Both the position numbers and the translations under genes were made by a program. A model generated the notes under the pieces. It ran no database searches. It had not been told where the DNA came from and saw only the letters and a program-made list of their open reading frames with translations. A DNA stretch of 64,000 nt from Branchiostoma floridae (Eukaryota; Chordata; Leptocardii; Amphioxiformes; Branchiostomatidae), in NCBI RefSeq assembly GCF_000003815.2, contig NC_049989.1, positions 66,351-130,350 of the forward strand, read 5' to 3'. Shown here one piece after another: positions 42,891 through 54,529 of the stretch. Position 1 is the first letter of the stretch. Every line of letters starts with the position of its first letter.

Positions 42891-44193
42891 GATAAAAAAA
42901 GATCCAGGAGAATCTTGGATTGTCCTAGGGGAGGTGGGAATTCCAATCTGTCCTAGGTGTCCTAGAACAAATGGAGTTCTAACTGGCACCGCGAAACCAA
43001 GAATCTAAAACCACCGCGAAAGTTTCTGCGGTTACAGTATTGGTATTAGTCCTCGGAAAAGCCTTGCTTCCCCTAGGGCAGGTATGGGAATTGCAATCTC
43101 TCTTAGATCAGGGAATTCTTCCACGGCAATAGCCAATTCTACTGGGAGGAATTCTGATCAAAATGTTTTAGAAAATAGACAAGAATGAACTAAAGACGTC
43201 AATTCTTGTACATATCTAATTTGGCATATCACATCTCTAATTCATTGTTATACTTTGTACATGTCACGAACATGTAAATTCATCTGGAATCATAGTTGAT
43301 AATTGTTGGAAAAAGTTTTATTACCTGTGCTAGCATTCATTGAAACGTTAGTTATCACATGACTGAGTTACACTTTCTCATCATCATTTTTGTCCAAACT
43401 TTTCAGCTGTTAGAGAAGCCCAATCTTCACTCCAGGAAACGTTACAATGCTTCGCCCTGACATCTGCTTGGAGATTAGGTACAAGTAGGATTCTTTTAGA
43501 AGACTGTCGTAGTAAACTAACTTTTAATTTGTTTTAAGGAGTTAATTTCTTTTTCGAGTTTTAGATGATAGTGTCATAAACTGGCATGACTTTCCTTTGT
43601 GTGGTTCGTTAACGCTCTGTGAAAATAAGTTTAAAAACACACATGCACGCACACACACATACATACATACACACACGAGTGCGCACACGCACACACACAT
43701 GCACAGACACATGCACTTTCACCCGCACACAAATGCTCACAATCGCAAAAACTGGCTGACACACATGCACTGACAAATGACACTGATGCATTCACACACA
43801 CATGCGCAAACACACACACACACTCACACACACTCACACATAACCACAATGTTTTACAGATGCATATACATAAACACCACACAACAGAGTGCAGTGGTAA
43901 GAAGACGTTTATAACATGTTCACAGAAAGCCTTCTTAAAAAAGGGACCAGCCTTTTTGGGTGTAGCGTAGCGTTCATGTAAGCCATCACAAAATCGCCGT
44001 CAAATGCAGCCAGAGGTGCGGGACAACTTCGGGCCCAATGCCTATTCTCGTAATAGCAATAGTAGCACGAAATTGATGGCAAACAGCGCGTAAAAACTTG
44101 GCACAGTCTTCGTGTAAGCCAGTCATGATGCAGAACTGGGACGGGCTACGGCAAACGCAACACTCCTGTACGGGGCGTGATAGCGGTGTACCG

Positions 44194-44462
44194 AAAGTGC
44201 GAAAAGGAACGAAAAGGAGCGAAAAGGAACGAAAAGGAACGAAAAGGAATGAAAAGGAGCGAAAAGGAGCGAAAAGGAACGAAAAGGAACGAAAAGGAGC
44301 GAAAAGGAACGAAAAGGAAAGTACCGAAAGTGCGAAAAGGAACGAAAAGGAAAGTAACGAAAGTGCGAAAAGGAACGAAAAGGAACGAAAACATTGGATA
44401 GGAACGAAAAGGAACGAAAAGGAAAGTACTGAAAGTGCGAAAAGGAACGAAAAGGAACGAAG
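44194..44462 (+). repeat. GGAACGAAAA decamer array
   Basis: About 25 decamers GGAACGAAAA/GGAGCGAAAA, interspersed with AAAGTACCGAAAGTGCGAAAA breaks. It follows a unit related to the tandem repeats at 45650-46120 (GGGCTACGGCAAACGCAACA). Charged Lys/Arg/Glu or Ser/Phe-rich frames over it are artefacts. Confidence 0.93.
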
Positions 44463-45484
44463 CATGAAGCAAAGTGAAATAAAATCGATGGGAATATAAG
44501 GTAACGGTACTGTGATCGGCAAATGCATTTGACACGGACTTTATTTTTGTATTTTGTGGCTTGTTCCACGAAATTCCTAGAGCTCCAATGGTTCAACGGC
44601 GAACCGGCGGGAAAGTGCACGCGTGGAAATGGCTAAATACAAATCAAGGGGGGGGTTGAAAGCCGCTGAGTAGCGCGCTAGAAAAACGTTTGACGGGTTA
44701 GGTTATTTTTCTACGGTCCCCAAAATGTCACAAAGTCGTTTTCTAGTGGTCCCGGCCTAAATTATAAGTGGCCCCGGGCAATCGGGACACCGGGTTGATT
44801 TCAATTTGAGACCTGGTTCCAAAGACTTTTTCTGCCGAACCTGCACGGGAGACGTGAGTCGCCCGCCAGATCTCTCCGTAGTTTCCTAATATCCTTTGCA
44901 CAAATTCCTCACGTTGGCCATTTCTTCCCGCAAAATGATTAATACTCATGGTACAACGTGAAGAAAACTCCTTGGTACAATGTATACATGTCTATCCTTT
45001 CACAGCTTTTCTTTTGTCGTGAACGAGCAAGAATATATGTCTCCAGTCTCCAGAAAACCATATTGTGAGCCCTGTTGAAGGGAGCTGTCATGCTCGTGGG
45101 GCAGCAGTTTATTAGCATATCCTTCATGACCGGACTTCTATTAGACGTAAACAATCGCAGGTCATTTGCATGCGGCGCTCCCATCTTGGGAGAACAGAAG
45201 CCACCCAAATACAATAACAACGCTACAATCTTGCCTCATTCTGAAAATGTATATTAATCGATATTTATCCATCACCCACCAGTAACTGAATTTTAGTCCT
45301 TACTTTCTTATCTCAGTTATGTTTCCTTGTATTTCGCTGATCTTCAAAGAATAACTTAGCCACACAAACACAACAGCCTAAAACAGCGCCGTAAAAATTT
45401 GATATTGCCAAATTCTGAGTAAAATAAAACACGTTTCATAGGCTTCTAACGCCCGCAGTACCGGTTCCGCAGGAACGTTTGTTT

Positions 45485-45597
45485 CTTTTCGTTCCTTTTC
45501 GTTCCTTTTCGCACTTTCCTTTTCGTTCCTTTTCGTTCCTTTTCATTCCTTTTCGTTCCTTTTCGTTCCTTTTCGTTCCTTTTCGCACTTTCGGTAG
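45485..45597 (-). repeat. GGAACGAAAA decamer array, opposite orientation
   Basis: TTTTCGTTCC units, the reverse complement of the 44194-44462 array, ending GCACTTTCGGTAG. The two arrays face each other across about 1.0 kb. Confidence 0.93.
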
Positions 45598-45649
45598 ACC
45601 CCGTGATACCTAGTTGTACGCTGTGGTAAGGTGTGTTTATGCGGTAAAA

Positions 45650-46120
45650 CAGGATTAAGACGGGCTGGGCTACGGCAAACGCAACACTCCTATGCGGAGT
45701 GTGTTAGCTAGGGTGTGGTAGCCAGTGATTAATGAAATCAAATTCAGTTGTATGGACTGAGACGGGCTACGGCAAATGCAACACTCCTCTGCGGGACGTG
45801 GTAGCTAGTGGTCCGCTGTGGTAAGGTGTGGTTGTGCGGTAAAACATGACTGATAAAGGTTACGGCAAATGCAACACTCCTCTACGGGCGTGGTAGATAG
45901 TGGTCCGCTGTGGTAAGGTGTGGTTGTGTGGTAAAACAGGACTGAGACGGGCTAGAGCAAACGGCACACTCCTATACGGGGTGTGGTAGCTAGTGGTCCG
46001 CTGTGGTAAGGTGTGGTTGTGCGGTAAAACAGGACTGATACGGGCTACGGCAAATGCAACACTCCTCTGCGGGCCGTGGAAGCTAGTGGTCCGCTGTGGT
46101 AAGCTGCTGTTCTGCGGTAA
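45650..46120. repeat. Tandem repeat of about 95 bp
   Basis: About five copies containing GGGCTACGGCAAATGCAACA, CTCCTCTGCGGG and GGTCCGCTGTGGTAAGGTGT. One related unit precedes the decamer array at 44130-44190. Confidence 0.85.
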
Positions 46121-46879
46121 AAGCGGAATATCGTGGCGAAGACTTGTTTCATTTGGGCCTGTGGCGCTCTATCCCCGCTCTTCTCAACTTCTCCATCCCT
46201 GTTAAAGATCTAGAGCGCACGTTGGGGGGTTGAATTTCTGCTATCTACTTCGTGGTATAGCCTGGTTACCATATCATCGGGAGCCTGTTCCCATCTTTAC
46301 GGTGATGAGAGCGGGCCCGCCCGTCCAGCTGCTAAGCGCACGCCGGGGTAGTTTTCTACGGGCTTGGAGTCAGTTACCACGCTCCCGGCAGCGGAAACTC
46401 TTAAAGCCGGCTAAAAACATCCAGCGGCGAAATCTTAAAAGGGCAGACAGAAACAAGTCGATCTGGCTCACGTAAAGTGGCCAAATCCCCCAGATCTTTA
46501 ACAGGGGTAATAGTTTTCAATATGAAGATATTGTCTGCTGTTCTGTGATTTTTCCTGCATACTGTTAGATTTGGCTTTGATACTTCCTTTTCTCCAAGAC
46601 CAAGTTGAGAATCTTTTGTTTAGGATGGAACTAAATAATTTCCCAGACAGATGGAAATTGCAATATCCCGATACTTAGTTTGGTCGTCTGTTCTTCCTGA
46701 TTTATGGTTATTTATGTATTGGGACAATGTACTAGAGTCTAGTCGCTTGTAAACCATCACCAGTCTTGTGGAAATATTTTTGTACAAAAAAATACCCCAA
46801 AAAATCATTTTGAAGACGTTCATGCCAAACATTATACATGGGACATTTGAATAAATAACTAGTGCAATCATTTACGAAA

Positions 46880-47200
46880 ACTTAGGTCATTTGGTTGTAA
46901 AACCAGTGTACAGGAGCAGAGTGTCATTTTTGGTCAATAAATGACCGTAAAATAGCAAAATTGAGCAACTTGTTGTATTATATGCCAAAAGTGTTTAGTG
47001 AATCCATGTGCAGGGCAGGTCTCAGCTCAATTGGTTGTAAAACCAGGGTACAGGAGCAAAAAATGGCAAAAGATGGCAAAATTAAGCATTTTGTTGTACC
47101 ATATGCCAAAACTGTTATTGAATCTATGTTTGCAAATGATCAAGGCACATCTGTGCCAAAATTCAGGTCATTCGGTTGTAAGAAGAATACCAGGGCACAG
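46880..47200. repeat. Degenerate tandem repeat
   Basis: Around three diverged copies of a 100-140-bp unit with TCATTTGGTTGTAAAACCAG, GTACAGGAGCA and ATATGCCAAAA. Related phrases occur at about 9600-9800 and 47330. Confidence 0.55.
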
Positions 47201-47500
47201 GGTTCCAACATGTACAGTTTTCGTAAAAAAATGACCAAAATAACTATTCAAAAATCATTTTAGGGGCAGATATGAAAACAAATAATAGATAAAAAATGTG
47301 GCGGTATTGGCCCATTCTACTCTTTTGCCAAATTTCAAGTCATTCGGTCCAGAAAAGACGGAGATAACGCGTTTTGAAGATTTGATAGGAGAAAGAAGAA
47401 ACATTACGAATACAATAAATTTCACTATACCTATGGTATGGCTGACATATAATAATATAACCTACAGCTGCAAAACATGTATCAAAACGGAGATGCTTAC

Positions 47501-47623
47501 CGTCACAACTAAAACCATTCCCATTCAAGCTGTAGCCGGCCCCACAGGAACACAGGAACCCCCCGATGTCGTTCGTACAATTTTGCTCACAGCCCCCGTT
47601 TGAAGAGGTACATTCATCCACGT
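47501..47623 (-). CDS. EGF exon (last one seen)
   Basis: 123 nt, phase 1-1. Encodes DVDECTSSNGGCEQNCTNDI followed by GGFLCSCGAGYSLNGNGFSC. The six cysteines and the D-x-D-E-C calcium-binding start mark a cbEGF-like module. The donor is GTAAGC. Confidence 0.88.
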
Positions 47624-47857
47624 CTGCATCATTAAATTGAACTATATGGTAGTATATGAAATATTGTTTTGCATGAAATAACAAACTTGATAGACTCGAA
47701 CCCCTTACAAGATAGATATCTAATACTCTTGACAGAATAAGTTGCAGTTTAATGTGACAATTGCAATCTAGAAAAAGAAATTGAAAGATGATCATTCTCA
47801 CAAAGGACAAAAATATTTCCCCTCCCACAATTCCAAATAACAAATATGCGTGCTTAC

Positions 47858-47980
47858 CATTACAGGTAAATCCGTCGCTATCCAGACTATATCCATTTTG
47901 ACAGGAGCATTGGAAACTTCTGATAAGATTTTTGCAAGTGTGATCACATCCACCATTCACATTGCAGCATTCGTCAACGT
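47858..47980 (-). CDS. EGF exon
   Basis: 123 nt, phase 1-1. DVDECCNVNGGCDHTCKNL followed by FQCSCQNGYSLDSDGFTC. All six module cysteines are present, plus an extra Cys directly after DVDEC. Confidence 0.88.
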
Positions 47981-48433
47981 CTGCATCAAAACAAGTCATG
48001 GGTATCATCGTCTACAGGCAGGTAAAGAAAATTAACCTGTACTGACTTTGCATTGAGGACAACAAGAAAAAACGAGAAGGGATATGATCCTTAATAACCA
48101 TCATACAAACTTGCTTTTGATCAGCAAGAAGAAAATCATCAACATGTTTTCTCCTGTACAACTATTATCATCATATCGGCCTGCTTTTCCAATCATTTGT
48201 CTTTCATTATGTTTTTTAACACTGATTCAACCATCCTGCAAGCATTGGCAAATCCATCTACATTGTGTTCTTTAAAAAATGTATGAGATAAATTCACCGT
48301 CGCAGAAAAATCCATTGGCGTTCAAATTATAGCCAGACCCACAGGAACAGTATACGAGGGGCGTGCAATTAGTAATGGTCCTGACCCATTTCCCATAGCA
48401 GGAGATTAATGAAACTTGGCACAGTTATTAGTC

Positions 48434-48727
48434 TTTTCGTTTCACGAAAATGTATTTATGCCTACCTTATCGGCCATTAAACATCAACATAAGACCCATA
48501 ATCACTCCACGCTATCTTTTGGTGCGAGTACTAGAACTTTAATTGACTGGCATGAAAAATAAAACATGACAAATACATACTATGTTCAGATTCGAAATGA
48601 AAAAATCATTGCTCAAATTGTTACACCTGACATATACCATCTTTTCACTCATTTTGTTTCTTAAAATATTTTTAACATACTAGAAATATCCTAATCTACA
48701 ATTTGTCACAATTTTTTCTACCCGCCA
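48434..48727. repeat. Ngaro copy 2, A1 split direct repeat
   Basis: 294 bp beginning TTTTCGTTTCACGAAAATG. The second copy is at 54839-55132, differing at only a few positions. Confidence 0.93.
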
Positions 48728-49230
48728 GTACAAACGTTCTAGTTATGCTAGGATAGTAATAGTAAGATAACTTGGTAACATTTTGCGAAATAACCGAGTA
48801 AAGGTAGCTTGAAACATCAAAGCTATAACAATAGGAAGTACAAACGTTCTAGTTATACTACAATAACAATGAACTTGGTAAGATCTTGCGATATAAAAGA
48901 GTATAGTAGCCTGAACAAAACATCAGCGCTTAATCCCCATAGGAAGTATAAACGTTCTAGTTATACTGCCGTAACAATGGACTTGGTAAGATCTTGTGAT
49001 ATAGCAGAGTATCGTATCTTGAACAAATTATAACGCTATAACCATAGGAAGTACAAACGTTCTAGTTGTACTGCCTTAACAACAAACGAGGTAAGATCTT
49101 ACAATATAATTGAGTATTGTATCTTGAACAAAATTCAACACTGTAACCATATGTAGTTCTAGTTGTACTATCGAACCATGAGCTTGGTAATACCTTGCGA
49201 TATAACGGATTATCCTAGTTTGAAAACAAC
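48727..49230. repeat. About 105-bp tandem array in Ngaro copy 2, next to A1
   Basis: Five diverged units with GTACAAACGTTCTAGTTATA and CTTGGTAAGATCTTGCGATA. It occupies the same place in the element as the unrelated 98-bp array of copy 1. Confidence 0.85.
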
Positions 49231-49691
49231 AAAACTATGGGCATACATGCCTAATAATCTTCTTTAGTTGAGGTGTATCTAGCAACGACTATTTACTAAC
49301 AGAATATTAAAGTAAATATCCTTATGGCAGGTTCCCATGTTGCAACACATATTGCAATAACCATTAATTATGTAGAACCTACAGGGCAGCACACCACAGT
49401 ACTATTACAAAATTAACATAACTTGGGAATTGCCATACAAGGAACTAAGAACTTACTTCGTTATCTCTTAACATAGCAAGCAACTCGAGAAATTAATACA
49501 CAACTCGTATTCCTAAGCAAACTTATAGACTAGTGCCACTATCCTTAAAGCAAGCACCTAACATAGCAACACATTTTTGTACATGTCGGGCATGTAGAAA
49601 AACAGGGCAACTCACCACTGTAATATTAGTCTCGCGTATACCCTAACATCAATCAACGAACTCATACCCAATCGACTCCGCCCTCATTCTT

Positions 49692-50576
49692 TTAAATGCG
49701 TATATATTTCTTAAACGCATCAGATGACCATCTTCCCAGGCGTTGTATGGTGTCATCGGGAACACCTTGTATTGCAGCTTGAGTTGCTGCCCCAATACGG
49801 AAAGAATGTGACGTATATTTGTGCGGGTCTAGATTGGCTTGTACTACGCAAGCCTTGAGGACTTTGGTAAAGTGATCACTACTGACTGGAGAACCATTTG
49901 AGCTGGTGAAAAGGCATCCCGATTTACCCCCACGCCTCAGGAGAAAACGCTCAAGGCTGCTCACTGGGCAGTACTTACAGCCCGGCTGTGCTATCATGGA
50001 AAGGGTCGCTGGAGTAGACGTCTTGCTATGCTTATATGTCTTGAATTGAACTTTGATATATGAAGTTGCTCCACTTTGATCTGGTACTGCAGTAATATCA
50101 TCCAGGTTCAAAGTGTGTTGAGAGGTGTTAGTTATTGTGACTTCTCCTAATCGCGCAAAAGAATAATACATGAACAAAAACATTGCTTCGAAAAGGCACT
50201 GATCATAATCCCTATTCACAATGTGCGGTACAATGTCACTCAATTTCTGGAGGATTGTGGGTGTTATGGGCAGCCTACTATCCGGGACATGGTGTTTCTG
50301 AATTGAATGCACCAGTTTTCGAATGAGGAACGTCGAAGTAGGATCTGGGAGATTGTGAAGCTTGTGCATGAAGCTTATGGCCGAGAGCTTAGACGTTATT
50401 GAGGATGGAGCGAACCCTTCTTGGTGCAAAAAAGTAGCAAACTGGCCTATAAGCATTTCAGGAATAGGCAAGTGTACCAAAAGCTGACCATGAACTGATA
50501 AGGTGAAACGACGAAAATGTTGCCATGCCAAACGATAAGCAGTTACCGTAGCTGGGGCCAAAGAACAAAACAACAA
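49692..50576 (-). CDS. Tyrosine recombinase (Ngaro copy 2)
   Basis: Motifs SFARLGEVTI (first Arg), HSFRIGAATQAAIQGVPDD, LGRWSSDAFKKYIRI. It has the characteristic LAPATVTAYRLAW N-terminus shared with copy 1. There is no ATG at the homologous start; the open frame runs upstream into the RT frame (which ends at 50582), so translation probably depends on frameshift, reinitiation or a non-AUG start. Integrates the circular DNA intermediate. Confidence 0.9.
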   Translation of the reverse strand: MLFCSLAPATVTAYRLAWQHFRRFTLSVHGQLLVHLPIPEMLIGQFATFLHQEGFAPSSITSKLSAISFMHKLHNLPDPTSTFLIRKLVHSIQKHHVPDSRLPITPTILQKLSDIVPHIVNRDYDQCLFEAMFLFMYYSFARLGEVTITNTSQHTLNLDDITAVPDQSGATSYIKVQFKTYKHSKTSTPATLSMIAQPGCKYCPVSSLERFLLRRGGKSGCLFTSSNGSPVSSDHFTKVLKACVVQANLDPHKYTSHSFRIGAATQAAIQGVPDDTIQRLGRWSSDAFKKYIRI

Positions 50577-50581
50577 TTTGT

Positions 50582-52447
50582 TTACATCATGATTAAGTTG
50601 CTCGGCTGTAGAGATGGTGGAATGTGCGTTGGAAACTGATTCATATGAGGGAACCTCCGTCGAAACGTGTCGATCTGAAAACGAGATAAACAGTCAGCCA
50701 TTTCGTTCCTTTTCCCAGGGATATGCACTGCCTTACATAATATGTTCCTTTGCAAACTGATCAAGACAAAATTGCGTACCAATGGCATGATTAAAGGGTT
50801 CCTGGAAGTCTGTCTGTTAATGATATACACTAAGGCTTGATTGTCTGTGTGTAGCATGATACTACGATTTGACCATTCTTGTCCCCAAATATGGAGAGCC
50901 AGGACGATGGGATAAAACTCCAAAATAGTAATATTCGTGGATCTCATCTCCTGTGGCCATGCTCCATAAAACCATGCAGTTCCATACGTCGCACCATAAC
51001 CCAACGATCCAGCCGCATCAGTATATAAATTCAAGTTTGTGTCATGTAAAAAATGCTCATCAATGAAAAAAGACTTGCCGTTGAAATGTTCTAGGAATTG
51101 CTTCCACATACGTAAATCCTGCCGTACCCCTATGTCAATATTTATCAGAGTGTCTCCAGGCTGCTTTGCTTTAGTTAAATCTATGAGACGCCTCAAAAAG
51201 GCCCGGCCCGGAGAAACTACCTGGCAAACATGGTTTAGTAATCCTATCAATGATTGAATTTGTTTCAGGGAAGCTGATGAAAAAAGTAGGAATTCTTGAA
51301 TGGTAACCTTACATTTCTGCAGTTTGTCAAGGGGCAGACGTGCCTCCATTTTAATTGTGTCTAATTCAATACCCAGAAAGGTCATTGTTGTATCAGGGTG
51401 AAAAGTTTTTTCCTCTGCTAAAGGGACCCCAACCTCCTGACACATATTACTGAATAACTCAAGATCCCGTTCGCAGGATGAGTAAGTGCTATTAGCAAAG
51501 AGGACATCATCTACGATATGAGTGGGATAACGTATATTCAGCTTCCTTACTGCTATCCATTCGAGTGCAGTGCTAACTGCTTCAAAAATGGCACAAGATG
51601 TAGAACATCCCATTGGCAAACACCTATCGTAGTAATAACCATCGTTAAGGTAAAACCCCAATAGGTGATGATCATTTGGGTGCACAGGAATTATACGAAA
51701 GGCGGATTGAATATCAGTCTTTGCTAGAAAACAACCCGGGCCTAGCGTTTTGATATGTTTGATAGCCGAATCAATGTTAGCATAAGAAACCGAAGAAAAT
51801 TCCCTTGGTATTCCCTCTTTTACTGCGTTGCCAATCGGGTGAGATAAATCATGTATAATCCCGTACTTACCAGGAGTCTTTTTTGGCACCGCATAAATTG
51901 GGGATAAGAAAAGGTTATGAAAAGGTGCTGTCTTGAACGGTCCTGCAATTTTTCCTGTCTCCAGTTCAGATTGAATTCTTTCCTGAATGATTGGGAATTG
52001 TGACGAACTGGGCAAGCTTACCTTTTGTTTTGAACGGAATCTTGGACCAAAATAATCTAAGGGAAAACCAACAGAAAAACCGTGAATTAAATAGTCTTTC
52101 TCCTGTTCTGTATATCCATCTAGAAAAAAGGCTAGTTTGTTAACGTTTACGGGGGTTGGTATTCCTGTTCTGGCTATTACGCGGGCAGTTGAAGTTTTTG
52201 TGTGCTCCTGAGCATGTTGGGCATGCGTGCTTGTATGGGCAACTTGCCGCGAAGCAGTTTGATGCAGCTGAATGGTATCGAAAGCAATAGCCCAACGGTA
52301 GACTGTTATTGCTTTGCTGTTGATTGGGTTTTGTTGTGAAAGAAGTTGGTTTGACATGACTGAATGCGTCCACATACAGCTGCATGTTCGGGACATCCCA
52401 TGGGGTACTTGGGGATGCGTGCCTAAGCTGCCTAAAGAGAGCATCAT
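50582..52447 (-). CDS. Reverse transcriptase-RNase H (Ngaro copy 2)
   Basis: RT blocks include NLFLSPIYAVPKKTPGKYGI, KTDIQSAFRIIPVHP, LPMGCSTSCAIFE and a catalytic VDDV box (HIVDDVLFAN). RNase H follows with LYTDAAGSLGYGA, LHTDNQALVYI and VHIPGKRNEMADCLSRF. The 5' part overlaps the gag frame by about 300 nt, and the first recognisable conserved segment is LAFFLDGYTEQEKDYLIHGF. Full length with no stops. Confidence 0.93.
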   Translation of the reverse strand: MMLSLGSLGTHPQVPHGMSRTCSCMWTHSVMSNQLLSQQNPINSKAITVYRWAIAFDTIQLHQTASRQVAHTSTHAQHAQEHTKTSTARVIARTGIPTPVNVNKLAFFLDGYTEQEKDYLIHGFSVGFPLDYFGPRFRSKQKVSLPSSSQFPIIQERIQSELETGKIAGPFKTAPFHNLFLSPIYAVPKKTPGKYGIIHDLSHPIGNAVKEGIPREFSSVSYANIDSAIKHIKTLGPGCFLAKTDIQSAFRIIPVHPNDHHLLGFYLNDGYYYDRCLPMGCSTSCAIFEAVSTALEWIAVRKLNIRYPTHIVDDVLFANSTYSSCERDLELFSNMCQEVGVPLAEEKTFHPDTTMTFLGIELDTIKMEARLPLDKLQKCKVTIQEFLLFSSASLKQIQSLIGLLNHVCQVVSPGRAFLRRLIDLTKAKQPGDTLINIDIGVRQDLRMWKQFLEHFNGKSFFIDEHFLHDTNLNLYTDAAGSLGYGATYGTAWFYGAWPQEMRSTNITILEFYPIVLALHIWGQEWSNRSIMLHTDNQALVYIINRQTSRNPLIMPLVRNFVLISLQRNILCKAVHIPGKRNEMADCLSRFQIDTFRRRFPHMNQFPTHIPPSLQPSNLIMM

Positions 52448-53399
52448 ACCTACTCCATTGTGCGCCCCGCTCTGCCAAGGAGCGAATCAAGTGCGCATAT
52501 GCGATCAGCTGAGGACTTCGCGCTAAGTGCTTTTGAATATATATGTAATGGTAAATAGAGAAAGCCATGGACCACTGTGATAAGGTGAGCGATTGCTTTG
52601 CCCTATCTTCCGCACTGTTAGCCAGCGTCAATGTGGGAGATCCCGCTAGAGTATCAAGGTTAACTGTGAATTGTTGACGAGGTCGTGCGTTAGGCAACAG
52701 CTGTTTGAGCTCAACGAATTTATCCTGCCAGATCTTATCCTTAATTCCATCAGATATACCCGTGTCTAACGGGAGGTGAACACCTGCTTCTAGTAAGCGG
52801 GTACCCATATCCTGATTGGCCAAGAGATCACCCAGTACTGACGCTGACCGAACCTGAGCGGAATTGTTACCTGCATAAGAGCTGATACCTGTACTCATAA
52901 TGCTAGATGCTAGAGTAGCACCAAGTCCATCAGTCCGTGTAGGCAGGAGGGCTGGTGGTTGCAATCCGAATACAGAGTTTGTTGAGTATATGGGAATCGT
53001 GCTCGACGTAGTGGCTGTTAATGTTGACGTGACTTGTTGTAGTAGTCCTTGATTCGCCGCACTTGTAACGCTGGGTGAGCCTGCTGGTAGCACACCTAGC
53101 AGGCCAGTGCTGCTCACTGTTGTTGTTACAGTTGTGCTGACTGCTGATGTGTGAGGGACATTGTCCGCGTCCAGCTTATCTGCTAATCTAGTTGTTATCT
53201 TCTGGAGGTCATTCAACTGTTGCTGAAGCGACTTCAATGACAGTTTTTGTGGAGGGAGTCTAGGTGGTGCAGGGGGGGCAGTCCCACTGTCGGTCGTTGC
53301 TCTTGTATTAGGTCTCCTCCCATTGTTGTTTCCTGGGTGAGGGTTGTCTGTCACTCCCTGGTTCCCTTTCCTCTTTTTAGATCTTTCAGATGGTGGCAT
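52140..53399 (-). CDS. Gag-like protein (Ngaro copy 2)
   Basis: Start chosen at MPPSERSKKRKGN, matching the MPPKRK start of copy 1; ten further codons upstream are open. A basic N-terminus, a Gln/Leu-rich segment (LSLKSLQQQLNDLQKITTRL, possible coiled coil), a Ser/Thr-rich region, LPLDTGISDGIKDKIWQDKF, and a C-terminal zinc-binding pair (YCFRYHSAASNCFAASCPYK, CPTCSGAHKNFNC). Confidence 0.87.
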   Translation of the reverse strand: MPPSERSKKRKGNQGVTDNPHPGNNNGRRPNTRATTDSGTAPPAPPRLPPQKLSLKSLQQQLNDLQKITTRLADKLDADNVPHTSAVSTTVTTTVSSTGLLGVLPAGSPSVTSAANQGLLQQVTSTLTATTSSTIPIYSTNSVFGLQPPALLPTRTDGLGATLASSIMSTGISSYAGNNSAQVRSASVLGDLLANQDMGTRLLEAGVHLPLDTGISDGIKDKIWQDKFVELKQLLPNARPRQQFTVNLDTLAGSPTLTLANSAEDRAKQSLTLSQWSMAFSIYHYIYIQKHLARSPQLIAYAHLIRSLAERGAQWSRYDALFRQLRHASPSTPWDVPNMQLYVDAFSHVKPTSFTTKPNQQQSNNSLPLGYCFRYHSAASNCFAASCPYKHACPTCSGAHKNFNCPRNSQNRNTNPRKR

Positions 53400-53889
53400 C
53401 GCTAATACTCCGAGCAGAATAATAATCAATCATTAAAAGAAATGCAAAATATATAGAAATTTCCTTGGACCAAGAGGCCATATAACCAGTGTATCTCTAC
53501 AAAAATATGCGCTCGCGATACTATATATCAATAAATTCAATATAAATACTATAATCACATTAATAATAGTATAAATATTTCAGCTTAAGGTATAAATTGT
53601 TGAAACAATGATCCAGCTTAGATGTTAATAATACAAACATAACTTTACTCACTGGAATCCTTAGGCAGCTTACCATCAAGGATCCTTTCTGCCTTAGTGG
53701 CGGACTCTCACAACTCAATTATGACAAATCAAGGTAAGCACAGAACTACCAAAAAGGAAGTATGTCAACCTTCCTCCATGCACTGCAACACCCTAGATCC
53801 CTAACACTCAACAAGTCCACCCACCTTTGGGTCATGCTTCCTCTTAGGGAATTAAAATAATGAGAAAGACTGTGCGACAAAGTCACAAC

Positions 53890-54165
53890 ACCAAAATTAA
53901 CCTGTGTTAACCCTCCTAGCAGGTCTAACAGGTAAAAATGTATACATAGACCCATAGTCACATCATCAGCATTAACCTGTGTTAACCCTCCTAGCGGGTC
54001 TAACAGGGAAAATATGTAGACATAATCTCATCACCAAAATTAACCTGCGTTAACCCTACTAGCGGGTCCAACAGGCAAACTATGTAGACATAATCACATC
54101 ATAAAAAATAACCTGTGTTAACCCTCCTAGCAGGTCTAACAGGTAAATATGTAAGATAATGGTCT
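53890..54165. repeat. 68-75-bp tandem array in Ngaro copy 2, upstream of gag
   Basis: Four units with TTAACCTGTGTTAACCCTCC and GGTCTAACAGG. It occupies the same place as the 61-64-bp array of copy 1. Confidence 0.88.
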
Positions 54166-54529
54166 GTATATCATACTGTCTCACAGCCAAGAATGTCAAA
54201 TATCTCTCAAGCAAAATAATAATATTATAACTGTGTCAAATAATCACAGCCACCCTCCTATCAAATCATCCATGCCCAATATATCAGATAATAGTCTGTG
54301 AATCGCACCGAAATACAGCTAACAAGTCACACCATTGCACAAACTGGATCTAATGAACCTGATAAATACAGGGCAGCTTACCACTGTATTCTAAATTATC
54401 ACGTGCACAAGAAAAATTAATAAATTCAATCCACCGCTTCCCCCTTTCCACAGGGCGTATCTAAAATACAGGGCAACTTACCACTGTAGTCCAAGCGACA
54501 CCAGATGCCAGCCAGGGAAGGGTGGGAGG

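Larger units (their letters stand above)
40355..47500. other. Intergenic region between the channel gene and the EGF gene
   Basis: Contains several MITEs, a long (TG)n tract at 42790-42890, a CA-rich tract at 43640-43850, two opposed decamer arrays and tandem repeats (entered separately). I see no supported exon. The open frames here come from microsatellites or decamers. Confidence 0.55.

Noticed and set aside
43986-44620. Long Ser/Phe/Val or Lys/Glu/Arg-rich frames
   Set aside because: They are translations of the GGAACGAAAA decamer in different frames. The decamer is not a multiple of three, so all frames stay open over it.
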